Under the pieces are notes generated by a model. The model did not search any database, was not told the origin of the DNA, and saw only the letters and a program-made list of their open reading frames with translations. DNA of 64,000 nt, from NCBI GenBank assembly GCA_902488465.1, contig CABTWE010000001.1, positions 62,001 to 126,000 on the forward strand. The letters run 5' to 3'. Positions 1 to 7,767 of this stretch are shown piece after piece; position 1 is the stretch's first letter, and every line of letters starts with the position of its first letter. A program made the translations under genes and the position numbers. Source of the stretch: an uncultured Tissierellia bacterium. Its GTDB lineage: Bacteria > Bacillota > Clostridia > Tissierellales > Peptoniphilaceae.

Positions 1-1
1 T

Positions 2-1732
2 GATCCGCTTGCCGGCGTTTATCTTAAAAACTATAACATAGGTATAAGCTCCGGTAAAATAAAAAAAATAACACGAGATGAAATAAACGGAAGCAACGTA
101 ATTGATGCCAAAGACAAACTAATTTTGCCCGGCTTCATAGATGCTCTTTCAGATGCTAAAAACGAAGAATATAATCAACTTCGTTTAAAAGACGGAGTCA
201 CAACAACGGTTGTAAAATCCAATCTGCCTTTTGATAAATATATTCTTCAGGAAGAAAATCAAATAAGCTATATAAATAGAATTTTGATTTATGATTTCAC
301 ATCAATTTTTAATCCAAATGCATCAAAAGAAGAAAAGGAAAAGTTTGAATCTGATTTGAAAGAACGTTTGAACGAAGGATATGCCGGTTTGTATTTTAAG
401 CCGACTCCAAATTCAAAGTTTCCAAATTTAAAAAATATTCCTGAAAATTATCCGATTTATCTCGATTTTTTTGAGTTTGAAGACTCAAAAATCATTCCTT
501 GGCTCGATAAATTTAAAAATGATCAAAAAAGCGAAAGAAATATTTTTATTGTAAATTCAAATTTTTATTTCAGTTCAATGGATAATATTATCGGTTATTC
601 AAACGAAGAACAGAATATTTTTATGGGCGGCTACCCTTTTAGCTATACAAATATTGTGCCTTCTGAAATAAGCGACGAAAAATTTAACAAGCTCATTAAT
701 AAGATTTCAATAAATCAAAGTGAATTCAACATATTTCGTTTGAGTTCTGAAAATAAAAACATGACCGACACGCTTTCAGTTATCGGACTTATTGATGAAA
801 ACATAATAAATAAAGCTCTAAAAAGTAATTCATTTGTTTCGGAATCTTTTAATCATTTTGACGCACCGAGAGCTTCTACCGCTGGAATAAACACATTTAT
901 GGGAAGGCTCTTTCTCACTTTCGACAAAGAATTGCCGGAGCAAAAAGATTTTTATAATAATGTATTTTCTCAATCAACAATATTGAGAAATATTTTTGGA
1001 AATCGCTCCTTCCTTCAAAATAAAGGAAGCATAGAAACCGGGTCGGATGCTGACTTAATTATTGTTAACACTGAGAATATTTCACAATTCTCATCAATGA
1101 CAGAAGAAATTCATCCGTCAACCGGAATAGATTCCGTTATACGAAACGGATATATAATTTATGACCAAGGAAATTACAGTGCTGTCGCCCCAAAAGCGTA
1201 CTATTTAAAAGATGAAATCCCTTCATTTATAGATGAAACTTACACGATTTCCACCAAAGGAAAAAAGAAACGAAAATTTGAACTTTTAAACTACGAAGGC
1301 AAACACTATGTAAGAGCTCACGAGCTTGCGGATTATTTAAATATAAAGTATGAAGAGAATGGCGGAACTTTTTATTTCGGTGGAATAATAAGACTCGAAA
1401 TCGGAAATAAAGATTTCACAATCGGCACAAATAAACTAAGTTTAAAAAACTCTCCACAAATTATTGACGGAAGTTATGTTGTGGATATAAATGATTTGGA
1501 TGATATATTTGAAAGCTATTTCAGTATTGAATTAGGCGACGAGACTTTGAACTTTACCGCTGACAAAATGTCAAAACTACTCGACAAAAAAGAAGGCGGC
1601 GAAGGCTCAATTGATGTAGATTTAAACCCTGTTAGTATTTTTATTTCTTATTTAATGGCGGCAGGTTTAATATTTTTATTTGTTTTCTTACTTAACAATA
1701 AAAAGAAAACAAAAACTAAAAAAGGAGAATAG
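2..1732 (+). CDS. Amidohydrolase-fold surface protein with C-terminal stalk domain (5' partial)
   Basis: The reading frame is open from the left edge, so the start lies outside the window. The first visible segment (SSGKIKKI, then KDKLILPGFIDALSD) matches the N-terminal pattern of D-aminoacylase/dihydroorotase-type amidohydrolases, and GSDADLIIVN near base 1050 matches the returning small beta domain of that fold. The family normally has D-x-H-x-H straight after LPGFID; here it reads DALSD, so the metal-binding histidines are missing and the enzyme may be inactive. From about base 1255 a region resembling the copper-amine-oxidase N-terminal (stalk) domain follows. It ends in one hydrophobic membrane segment and a lysine-rich tail. 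The stop lies 2 bases before sdaAB. The fold is inferred from motifs; the function is unknown. Confidence 0.6.
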   Translation, partial: DPLAGVYLKNYNIGISSGKIKKITRDEINGSNVIDAKDKLILPGFIDALSDAKNEEYNQLRLKDGVTTTVVKSNLPFDKYILQEENQISYINRILIYDFTSIFNPNASKEEKEKFESDLKERLNEGYAGLYFKPTPNSKFPNLKNIPENYPIYLDFFEFEDSKIIPWLDKFKNDQKSERNIFIVNSNFYFSSMDNIIGYSNEEQNIFMGGYPFSYTNIVPSEISDEKFNKLINKISINQSEFNIFRLSSENKNMTDTLSVIGLIDENIINKALKSNSFVSESFNHFDAPRASTAGINTFMGRLFLTFDKELPEQKDFYNNVFSQSTILRNIFGNRSFLQNKGSIETGSDADLIIVNTENISQFSSMTEEIHPSTGIDSVIRNGYIIYDQGNYSAVAPKAYYLKDEIPSFIDETYTISTKGKKKRKFELLNYEGKHYVRAHELADYLNIKYEENGGTFYFGGIIRLEIGNKDFTIGTNKLSLKNSPQIIDGSYVVDINDLDDIFESYFSIELGDETLNFTADKMSKLLDKKEGGEGSIDVDLNPVSIFISYLMAAGLIFLFVFLLNNKKKTKTKKGE

Positions 1733-1734
1733 AT

Positions 1735-2406
1735 ATGAGAGATTTCAGTTTAAAAGAAATATTGGGTCCTATTATGATAGGTCCTTCAAGTTCCCACACT
1801 GCCGGCGCATGTCGACTTGGAAAGATTGCGAGAAATATAGTTGGATCAAACTTTAATTCCGTTACATTTTTACTCCACGGATCTTTTGCAAAAACTTATC
1901 ATGGTCACGGTACCGATAAAGCTTTACTTGCCGGAGTTATGGGATTTTCTCCAAGTGACGAAAGAATTAGAGACTCATTCGAAATTGCCGACAAAATCGG
2001 TCTAAAATATGAATTTGTTCCAACCGATCTAGGATATTGTCATCCGAACACGGTAAAAATGATTTTTCATTTTAATGACAAAGAGGATTTCTATGTTCAA
2101 GGCTCATCAATCGGTGGCGGAAATATTATCATTACAGACATTAACGGAACCGACATTACATTTACCGGAGAACGTCCTACTGTAATTGCAAAATATCAAG
2201 ATAAGAAAGGTATTATATCTAGAATTACCTCACTTTTTGCAATTTCAGGATTTAACATTGCAAATATGAATGTTATTAGAAATGGAAAACAAGCAACCCT
2301 TATCTGTGAATTTGACAGTGATATTGATCCAGCTGTAATTGACGATATGGTAAGACTATATGACTTTGACTTTGTTAAATTCATTGACCACGGAAAGGAT
2401 GACTAA
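1735..2406 (+). CDS. sdaAB: L-serine dehydratase, iron-sulfur-dependent, beta subunit
   Basis: This 223-residue protein is the small subunit of the two-subunit Fe-S L-serine ammonia-lyase, which converts serine to pyruvate and ammonia. The signature MIGPSSSHTAGACRLG lies at residues 14-29, and the C-terminal third (KKGIISRITSLFAISGFNIA and after) is an ACT-like regulatory domain. A Shine-Dalgarno AAAGGAG lies just before the ATG, in the tail of the preceding gene. The stop is separated from sdaAA by one base, so the two subunits are translationally coupled. Length is usual for the split form found in Firmicutes. Confidence 0.95.
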   Translation: MRDFSLKEILGPIMIGPSSSHTAGACRLGKIARNIVGSNFNSVTFLLHGSFAKTYHGHGTDKALLAGVMGFSPSDERIRDSFEIADKIGLKYEFVPTDLGYCHPNTVKMIFHFNDKEDFYVQGSSIGGGNIIITDINGTDITFTGERPTVIAKYQDKKGIISRITSLFAISGFNIANMNVIRNGKQATLICEFDSDIDPAVIDDMVRLYDFDFVKFIDHGKDD

Positions 2407-2407
2407 T

Positions 2408-3292
2408 ATGTATAATAAAGCGAAAGAAATAAAAGATTTATGTCTAGAAACCGGAAAAGAAATTTGGCAAATAGCAATTGATAAAGATTATGAAAATACA
2501 GGAATTGAAGAAGCGGATCTGCTTGAACTTATGCATGAAACTTTGGAAGTAATGCGTGATTCAGCATACAAGGGACTCGACCAAGCCGTCTATTCAATGT
2601 CGAAAATTACCGGAGGAAGTGCTGTAAAAGTTAATAAATATGCAGAAGACTCGGTAAGTGGAAAAACAATAGCTCGTGCAATGGCAATGGCTCTTTCAGT
2701 TTCTGAAGTTAACTCTTCTATGGGAAGAATTGTTGCTGCCCCTACTGCAGGTGCAAGCGGAATTTTACCTGCTACCCTTTTTACTATGCAAGAAAAATAC
2801 GGCTACGATGATGATAAGCTTGTAAAAGGCATGATAGTCGCAGGTGTTATTGGGGAAATCATCGCTCAAAACGCAAGCATCTCCGGTGCAGAAGGCGGAT
2901 GTCAAGCAGAATGTGGTTCAGCTGCCGCAATGGGTGCCGCTGCAATTTGTTATTTGAGAGATTTTGATATCGACACGATTTTTGCAAGTGCTGCATTTGC
3001 TATAAAAAATATTTTGGGACTTGTTTGCGATCCTGTCCTTGGACTTGTTGAATATCCATGTAACCTTAGAAATGCTAGCGGTGTTGTGAACGCTATAATC
3101 TCAGCTGACCTTGCAATGTCAGGCTTCCCATGCCTCATTCCACTTGACGAAACGATTGACTCGATGAGACAAGTTGGAAACTCACTGCCTGAAGCTTTAA
3201 GAGAAACTGCTTTGGGTGGTCTTGCCGCAACTCCTACAGCTGAAAAACTCGGAGAAGAAATGGAAGAAAAAAACGCACATAGCGAAGACTAA
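2408..3292 (+). CDS. sdaAA: L-serine dehydratase, iron-sulfur-dependent, alpha subunit
   Basis: This 294-residue catalytic subunit carries the [4Fe-4S] cluster of serine dehydratase. Family motifs are visible: AAPTAGASGILPA, the GGCQAECGSAAAMGAA segment and CDPVLGLVEYPCNLRN, which supply the conserved cysteines. The frame is open further upstream, but the ATG at 2408 follows the sdaAB stop at the right distance from AAGGATGA, and family proteins start at this point (MYNKAKEI). With SdaAB it feeds serine carbon into pyruvate, which fits the amino-acid fermentation seen elsewhere in the window. A strong hairpin follows the stop. Confidence 0.95.
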   Translation: MYNKAKEIKDLCLETGKEIWQIAIDKDYENTGIEEADLLELMHETLEVMRDSAYKGLDQAVYSMSKITGGSAVKVNKYAEDSVSGKTIARAMAMALSVSEVNSSMGRIVAAPTAGASGILPATLFTMQEKYGYDDDKLVKGMIVAGVIGEIIAQNASISGAEGGCQAECGSAAAMGAAAICYLRDFDIDTIFASAAFAIKNILGLVCDPVLGLVEYPCNLRNASGVVNAIISADLAMSGFPCLIPLDETIDSMRQVGNSLPEALRETALGGLAATPTAEKLGEEMEEKNAHSED

Positions 3293-3300
3293 TAAATAAA

Positions 3301-3345
3301 AGCTGTATAAGACTTATAAAAATAAATCTTATACAGCTTTTTTAT
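3301..3345. terminator. Bidirectional terminator between sdaAA and phosphoglucomutase
   Basis: AGCTGTATAAGA (3301-3312) pairs with TCTTATACAGCT (3327-3338). A run of T follows on the plus strand and a run of A precedes it, so it can end both converging transcripts. Confidence 0.9.
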
Positions 3346-4961
3346 TTTGCAAATTGCTCTACTTTTTCGCGTAGCTTATTGAGCTCAATCATGATTTTTT
3401 CTTTGTCATCCCCCACTCCATACATATAAATCTTTAGCTTAGGCTCTGTGCCCGACGGACGCATGCAAATTTTTATTCCGTTTTTTAGATTGTATATTAG
3501 AGCATTAGTCTTCATACTTCCGGTTTCCAACAGATAATCTTTTCTTTTGTCAACCTCAATATCAAAAAGACAATCAACAAAATCTTCTCTAAACTTTTTC
3601 ATTACGTCATTCATTTTATTGTTAGAATCTACTCCTTCAAAATAAATTGAAAAATTGTTTTCGATGTGATATCCATATTTTTGATAAATTTCTTCCAAAA
3701 CATTTTGAAAAGTCATATTTTTATTTTTAAAATATCTGTATGCGTCAACTACATACAAAAGAGCACTCAAACCGTCTTTGTCTCGAACTACACTTCCGAT
3801 TTCATATCCTATAGATTCTTCATATCCAAAAATAAACTCCTCGTCTTTTCCATCGAGCTCATTTGCAAAGACTGCAATATTTTTAAAACCGGTAAGCGTT
3901 TCAAATGTTTTATAGCCAAAGTCTTTTGCAATAACAATCCCTAAGTCATCTGTCACAATTGTCTTAACAATTCTACCGTTATTTGATAAGCCTCGCTCTT
4001 TGCGTACGAGAAGAATATAGTAAATAAGAATTGCTCCGATTTCATTGCCGGAAAATATTTTGAAATCATTTCCTTCTCTCGATGCAAAAGACATTCTGTC
4101 AGCGTCAGGATCGTTAACAACAATTAAATCTGCATTCTCTGTTTTTGCTAAATCAATTGCAAGTGAAAAAGTTTCTTTGACTTCCGGGTTTGGATATGGA
4201 ATAGTCGTAAAATCCGGATCCGGGAACTCTTGCTCCTTCGGTATAAAAAAAGTCACATTTTTATCTTTTAAAATTTTCTTAGCCGTCTTTTCTCCACACC
4301 CGTTATATGGGCTGTAAATCATTTTAAAAGATGTTTTGTCGTCATATATGCTTAGCGACATTATATCTCTATAATAATCGTTAAAAACCGGTTTAAAGTC
4401 GAATTCAGTAGGTTGTTTATTAGGAATGCTTACTAGTTCTTCTTCATTTATTTTATTCATAAAATTTTCAATAATTTCTGCATCATCTTCTAAAATCTGA
4501 GAACCTGTTTCCTTGTAAACCTTGTATCCATTGTAGTCTTTTGGATTGTGACTTGCAGTAACCATCACGCCACAGAAAGTTTTTAAATGTCTTACAGAAT
4601 AAGAAAGATGAGGTGTTGCAACAATTTCATCAAAAAAATAATATTTAATATTAAAATATTCCATTACAGATGCAGTTATTTTCGCAAAGTCACGACTGTT
4701 ATGCCTTACGTCATATCCTATTGCAACTCCCAAATCATTTGCATTATTTTTCATAATCCATTTTGCAATGGCAATAGCAGCCTTTTTAACTGTGTATATA
4801 TTCATTCTGTTTGTCCCTGCATCCATATATCCTCGAAGACCTGCAGTGCCAAACTTCAGATTGCCATCAAATGCCGCTTCGTATTCTTCATTACTCATAG
4901 AAAGAACACGCCTTACAGTTTCTTTGTCATAAACACTCTCATCTGTCCATTTTCTTTTCAT
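3342..4961 (-). CDS. Phosphoglucomutase / phosphomannomutase
   Basis: A 539-residue alpha-D-phosphohexomutase that interconverts hexose 1- and 6-phosphates. Visible motifs are the phosphoserine loop VTASHNPKDYNGYKVY, the Mg-binding DPDADR loop, the sugar-binding GYEESIGYEIG and the phosphate-binding RPSGTEPKLKIY near the C-terminus. The frame stays open back through the tRNA-Sec gene to 5102. The ATG at 4961 is preferred because it has GGAGGT upstream and because the earlier part would overlap selC. It sits directly downstream of selC and its U-tract, and I see no separate promoter in between. It is closest to the PgcA-type mutases of Firmicutes. Confidence 0.93.
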   Translation of the reverse strand: MKRKWTDESVYDKETVRRVLSMSNEEYEAAFDGNLKFGTAGLRGYMDAGTNRMNIYTVKKAAIAIAKWIMKNNANDLGVAIGYDVRHNSRDFAKITASVMEYFNIKYYFFDEIVATPHLSYSVRHLKTFCGVMVTASHNPKDYNGYKVYKETGSQILEDDAEIIENFMNKINEEELVSIPNKQPTEFDFKPVFNDYYRDIMSLSIYDDKTSFKMIYSPYNGCGEKTAKKILKDKNVTFFIPKEQEFPDPDFTTIPYPNPEVKETFSLAIDLAKTENADLIVVNDPDADRMSFASREGNDFKIFSGNEIGAILIYYILLVRKERGLSNNGRIVKTIVTDDLGIVIAKDFGYKTFETLTGFKNIAVFANELDGKDEEFIFGYEESIGYEIGSVVRDKDGLSALLYVVDAYRYFKNKNMTFQNVLEEIYQKYGYHIENNFSIYFEGVDSNNKMNDVMKKFREDFVDCLFDIEVDKRKDYLLETGSMKTNALIYNLKNGIKICMRPSGTEPKLKIYMYGVGDDKEKIMIELNKLREKVEQFAK

Positions 4962-4971
4962 AAATACCTCC

Positions 4972-5006
4972 AAAAAAAATAACCGCTCTAAACAAATAGA
5001 ACAGTT
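4972..5006 (-). terminator. selC terminator abutting the phosphoglucomutase ribosome site
   Basis: On the minus strand AACTGTTCTA (5006-4997) can pair with TAGAGCGGTT (4990-4981), two pairs being G-U, followed by eight T. The T run touches the GGAGG at 4971-4967 of the next gene, so termination and translation initiation of that gene are physically linked. Confidence 0.7.
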
Positions 5007-5013
5007 ACATATA

Positions 5014-5110
5014 TGGCGGGAGTACGTGCGAATCGAACACACCAATGAGGCTCTGAACCCCATTCGCCGGTTTTGAAGACCGGAGGGCCCACCAGGACCC
5101 ATCTACCCCC
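5014..5110 (-). tRNA. selC: tRNA-Sec, anticodon UCA
   Basis: A 97-nt minus-strand tRNA with the features of selenocysteine tRNA: anticodon stem CCGGT/ACCGG around the loop CTTCAAA (anticodon TCA), a six-pair D stem (GGGTCC/GGGCCC) with a four-base loop, a long variable arm and an encoded CCA end. The acceptor strands GGGGGTAG and GTACTCCC give seven pairs; the eighth position is G opposite G. It delivers selenocysteine, with SelB, to the TGA codons of grdA, grdB and selD. It has its own promoter directly upstream. Confidence 0.95.
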
Positions 5111-5128
5111 ACAAATCCAACAAGTTCT

Positions 5129-5157
5129 ATTATACACGAACAAAAAAGAAAATTCAA
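5129..5157 (-). promoter_or_regulatory. selC promoter
   Basis: TTGAAT (-35, 5157-5152), a 17-bp spacer and TATAAT (-10, 5134-5129) lie 18 bases upstream of the tRNA 5' end. The -35 hexamer touches the terminator hairpin of the preceding response-regulator gene. Confidence 0.85.
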
Positions 5158-5186
5158 GGGATTTATGTTACATTGATAAATCCCTT
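5156..5186 (-). terminator. Terminator of the comEA-selDAB-regulator operon
   Basis: AAGGGATTTAT and ATAAATCCCTT form an 11-bp stem around a 9-nt loop, followed on the minus strand by a T-rich stretch. It separates the operon from selC. Confidence 0.85.
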
Positions 5187-5191
5187 ACACT

Positions 5192-5881
5192 TTACTTGTT
5201 ATAATCATAAAAATAGTAACCTTGTCCCCATTTTGTCAACAAATACCTAGGGTTTTTCGGCTCTTTTTCAATTTTTTCCCTGATTCTCCTTATGTGAACG
5301 TCAATACTTCTGACGTCTCCATAGTAATCATAGCCCCACACTTTTGTCATAAGCTCTTCCCTTGAAAAAACTTTTCCCGGATTAGAACCTAAAACATAAA
5401 TCAAATCAAACTCTTTTCCGGTAAGCGAAACCACGCTGTCATCCTTTACAAGAACTCTACCAACCGGCTTTATAATATATTCATCAAATTTTATATCTAT
5501 GTCGTCTGTGTCCTTAAAAGAGGACTTAAGCCTTCTCATAATCGCCTTTATTCTAACTTTCAATTCAAGTATATTGTATGGTTTGATCAAATAATCATCA
5601 GCGCCATATTCAAGCGCCAAAATCTTTTGAATGTCATCACTATTTTCAGTAGTAACAATAATAGGAATAGTCGATGACCTTCTAATACTTTGAATTATAG
5701 TTAAACCGTTAATATTCGAATAATCAAGCTCCATAACTATGATGTCATAATTTGCACCTAAAACGCCTTGAAGTTCATTCTTCGGATCCGTACAAATCTT
5801 CACCTCATAATCATCCTGTTCCATTGAATATGCGAGATTTCCGGCTGACAATCTATTTTCATCTATAATTAATAATCTCAA
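5192..5881 (-). CDS. OmpR/PhoB-family response regulator with Glu at the phosphoacceptor site
   Basis: This 229-residue protein has an N-terminal receiver domain (about 1-118) and a C-terminal winged-helix DNA-binding domain (about 128-226; GKEFDLIYVLGSNPGKVFSR and DVHIRRIREKIE). The receiver keeps the acidic pair D7-E8, T78 and K100, but the phosphoacceptor position in YDIIVMELDYSNINGL is Glu51 rather than Asp. A Glu there often mimics the phosphorylated state, so it may bind DNA without a kinase. No histidine kinase is adjacent. The start is TTG at 5881 with AGAAGGGA upstream, 2 bases after the selB stop. Its place at the end of the selenium operon suggests a link to it, but the targets are unknown. 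Confidence 0.88.
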   Translation of the reverse strand: MRLLIIDENRLSAGNLAYSMEQDDYEVKICTDPKNELQGVLGANYDIIVMELDYSNINGLTIIQSIRRSSTIPIIVTTENSDDIQKILALEYGADDYLIKPYNILELKVRIKAIMRRLKSSFKDTDDIDIKFDEYIIKPVGRVLVKDDSVVSLTGKEFDLIYVLGSNPGKVFSREELMTKVWGYDYYGDVRSIDVHIRRIREKIEKEPKNPRYLLTKWGQGYYFYDYNK

Positions 5882-5883
5882 AA

Positions 5884-7767
5884 TTAATCCCTTCTCTTAA
5901 ATAAAAACCTTTCGTCACCCTGTCTTCTGGTAATCTTTTTTGAATCGTAGTATTCCAAAAGAGCAACCGCAGTTTTGCGATTTGTTCCCAATTCGTCCCT
6001 TAAAATCTTAACATTTATCGATTCATGATCATTGAACAATTTAAAAACTGTGTCCGTGCATTTTAAATAATATTCATAAAGCATAACTTCTTTTGACATC
6101 TCAATTAAAATTTTGTCCTTAATCATAGCACTTATTAAATCAGGCGATGCTCCGTTCAGCTCGTCTTTCTTATATAAGCGATCTTCTTTTTTCATAAAAT
6201 CTACAATTTCATCAATTTTCTTTTGTTCAGCATCGGTATATGTTCTAAAGAATGTACTCAAAAGAACCAAATTGTCGTCGATTATGATATCTTTATCTGC
6301 ACTTATACGGCTCAAAAATGAATCTTGAATCTTTTGATTCAATCCTCTTAAAAACTTTTGTCTAATTTCTTCAAGAGAAACACCAAGTCTAAGAGGGAAT
6401 TTTTTGTGATACTCTTCGAGATACTCTATAACTCCATTTTGAATTTTCTTTATATCCGAAGAAAGAACTAGATAATTATCCCCAATCGTTTCAATAATGC
6501 CTTCATCTTCAAGATTTTCAATGTCGCCTATAATATCTTCCTCAGGCAGCGAAATGAGCTTTGAAAGCTCTGACTTCGTAACAAAATCTGTCCCTCTGTC
6601 GGCAAGAATTGCTTCTATTGATTCTGAAATATCGTCGGTGTCCTTATTCTTTATAAGCTCAATCGACTCTTCCCTAAACCTCTTTTTCTTACTCGGCTTG
6701 AGTTCCAGAATTTCTCCACCGCCAATTGTTATAACCGGACTGAAGAACCTTACAATGAATTTATCTTTACGCATCGCAACAATTTCGTCTTGAAGAAGAA
6801 GCTGTGCATAACATTCTTCCCCGGGTTTCAATTCGCCTCTATCGAGGAGTATGACCCTTGCAAGAGTTTCTTCACTCCCAATGTGAAATCTCACACGCGA
6901 CCTGTTTTTTATTGAATATTTTGAGTCAGCTATACATTTTAACTTAACATCAATCAAATTTGACACAAGTAAATGATCTTTAACTGAAATAACTGATCCT
7001 CTTTTTATATCTTCTTTTTTTACATTTGCTAGATTCATCGCCACACGTTGTGAGCTGAAACTTTCGTTCATGTCCTCACCGTGAACTTGAATTGATCGAA
7101 TCTTACTTTCAATCATCTCAGGATAAATGAAAATATCTTGATTTATTTTAAATTCACCATGCGTCTGTGTTCCGGTAACGACTGTTCCCACACCTTTAAG
7201 CGTGAACACGCGGTCAATTGGAAGAACACCTTCGCCTTTGTTTGAATTTTCAGGCATTTCACTAATAAATTTAGAGATTACAGCTTTGAGTTCATCAATG
7301 CCCTCGCCCGTTTTTGAGCTTACCGGCACAACTGGTGCATCTTTTAAAAATGTGTGAGAAATATATTCCTTAACATCGTCAAGAACAAGCCCCAACCAAT
7401 CTTTATCAACCATATCAGTCTTTGTTATAACGATTATGCCCTTGTCAACTCCAAGCAAGTTTAAAATATTAAGATGCTCTATAGTTTGCGGCATTATTCC
7501 TTCATCCGCCGCTACGATTACAAGAACTAGGTCCATTCCATGAACACCTGAAAGCATGTTTTTTACAAATTTTTCATGCCCGGGCACGTCTACAATTCCA
7601 ACTCTTACACCCGACTCATCGTCGTAGTATGTGAATCCCAAATCTATTGTTATGCCCCTTTGTTGTTCTTCAGACAGCCTGTCCGTATTTCTACCTGTAA
7701 GAGCTCTTATAAGTGACGTTTTACCATGGTCTATGTGACCGGCTGTTCCAATTATAAAGTGTTTCAT
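5884..7767 (-). CDS. selB: Selenocysteine-specific translation elongation factor SelB
   Basis: A 627-residue GTPase that carries Sec-tRNA to UGA codons marked by a SECIS hairpin. The G1 motif GHIDHGKT is at residues 10-17, DVPGH at 60-64 and TKTD at 115-118. Further on come the EF-Tu-like beta-barrel domains, and the last roughly 270 residues are winged-helix repeats that bind the SECIS RNA, as in known SelB. It overlaps the selA stop by one base (TAATG), with GGAG upstream. Clients in this window are grdA, grdB and selD. Confidence 0.97.
   Translation of the reverse strand: MKHFIIGTAGHIDHGKTSLIRALTGRNTDRLSEEQQRGITIDLGFTYYDDESGVRVGIVDVPGHEKFVKNMLSGVHGMDLVLVIVAADEGIMPQTIEHLNILNLLGVDKGIIVITKTDMVDKDWLGLVLDDVKEYISHTFLKDAPVVPVSSKTGEGIDELKAVISKFISEMPENSNKGEGVLPIDRVFTLKGVGTVVTGTQTHGEFKINQDIFIYPEMIESKIRSIQVHGEDMNESFSSQRVAMNLANVKKEDIKRGSVISVKDHLLVSNLIDVKLKCIADSKYSIKNRSRVRFHIGSEETLARVILLDRGELKPGEECYAQLLLQDEIVAMRKDKFIVRFFSPVITIGGGEILELKPSKKKRFREESIELIKNKDTDDISESIEAILADRGTDFVTKSELSKLISLPEEDIIGDIENLEDEGIIETIGDNYLVLSSDIKKIQNGVIEYLEEYHKKFPLRLGVSLEEIRQKFLRGLNQKIQDSFLSRISADKDIIIDDNLVLLSTFFRTYTDAEQKKIDEIVDFMKKEDRLYKKDELNGASPDLISAMIKDKILIEMSKEVMLYEYYLKCTDTVFKLFNDHESINVKILRDELGTNRKTAVALLEYYDSKKITRRQGDERFLFKRRD

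Noticed and set aside
4961..5102. N-terminal extension of phosphoglucomutase to 5102
   Set aside because: It reads through the selC tRNA gene in a frame without similarity to the family; ATG 4961 has a good ribosome site.
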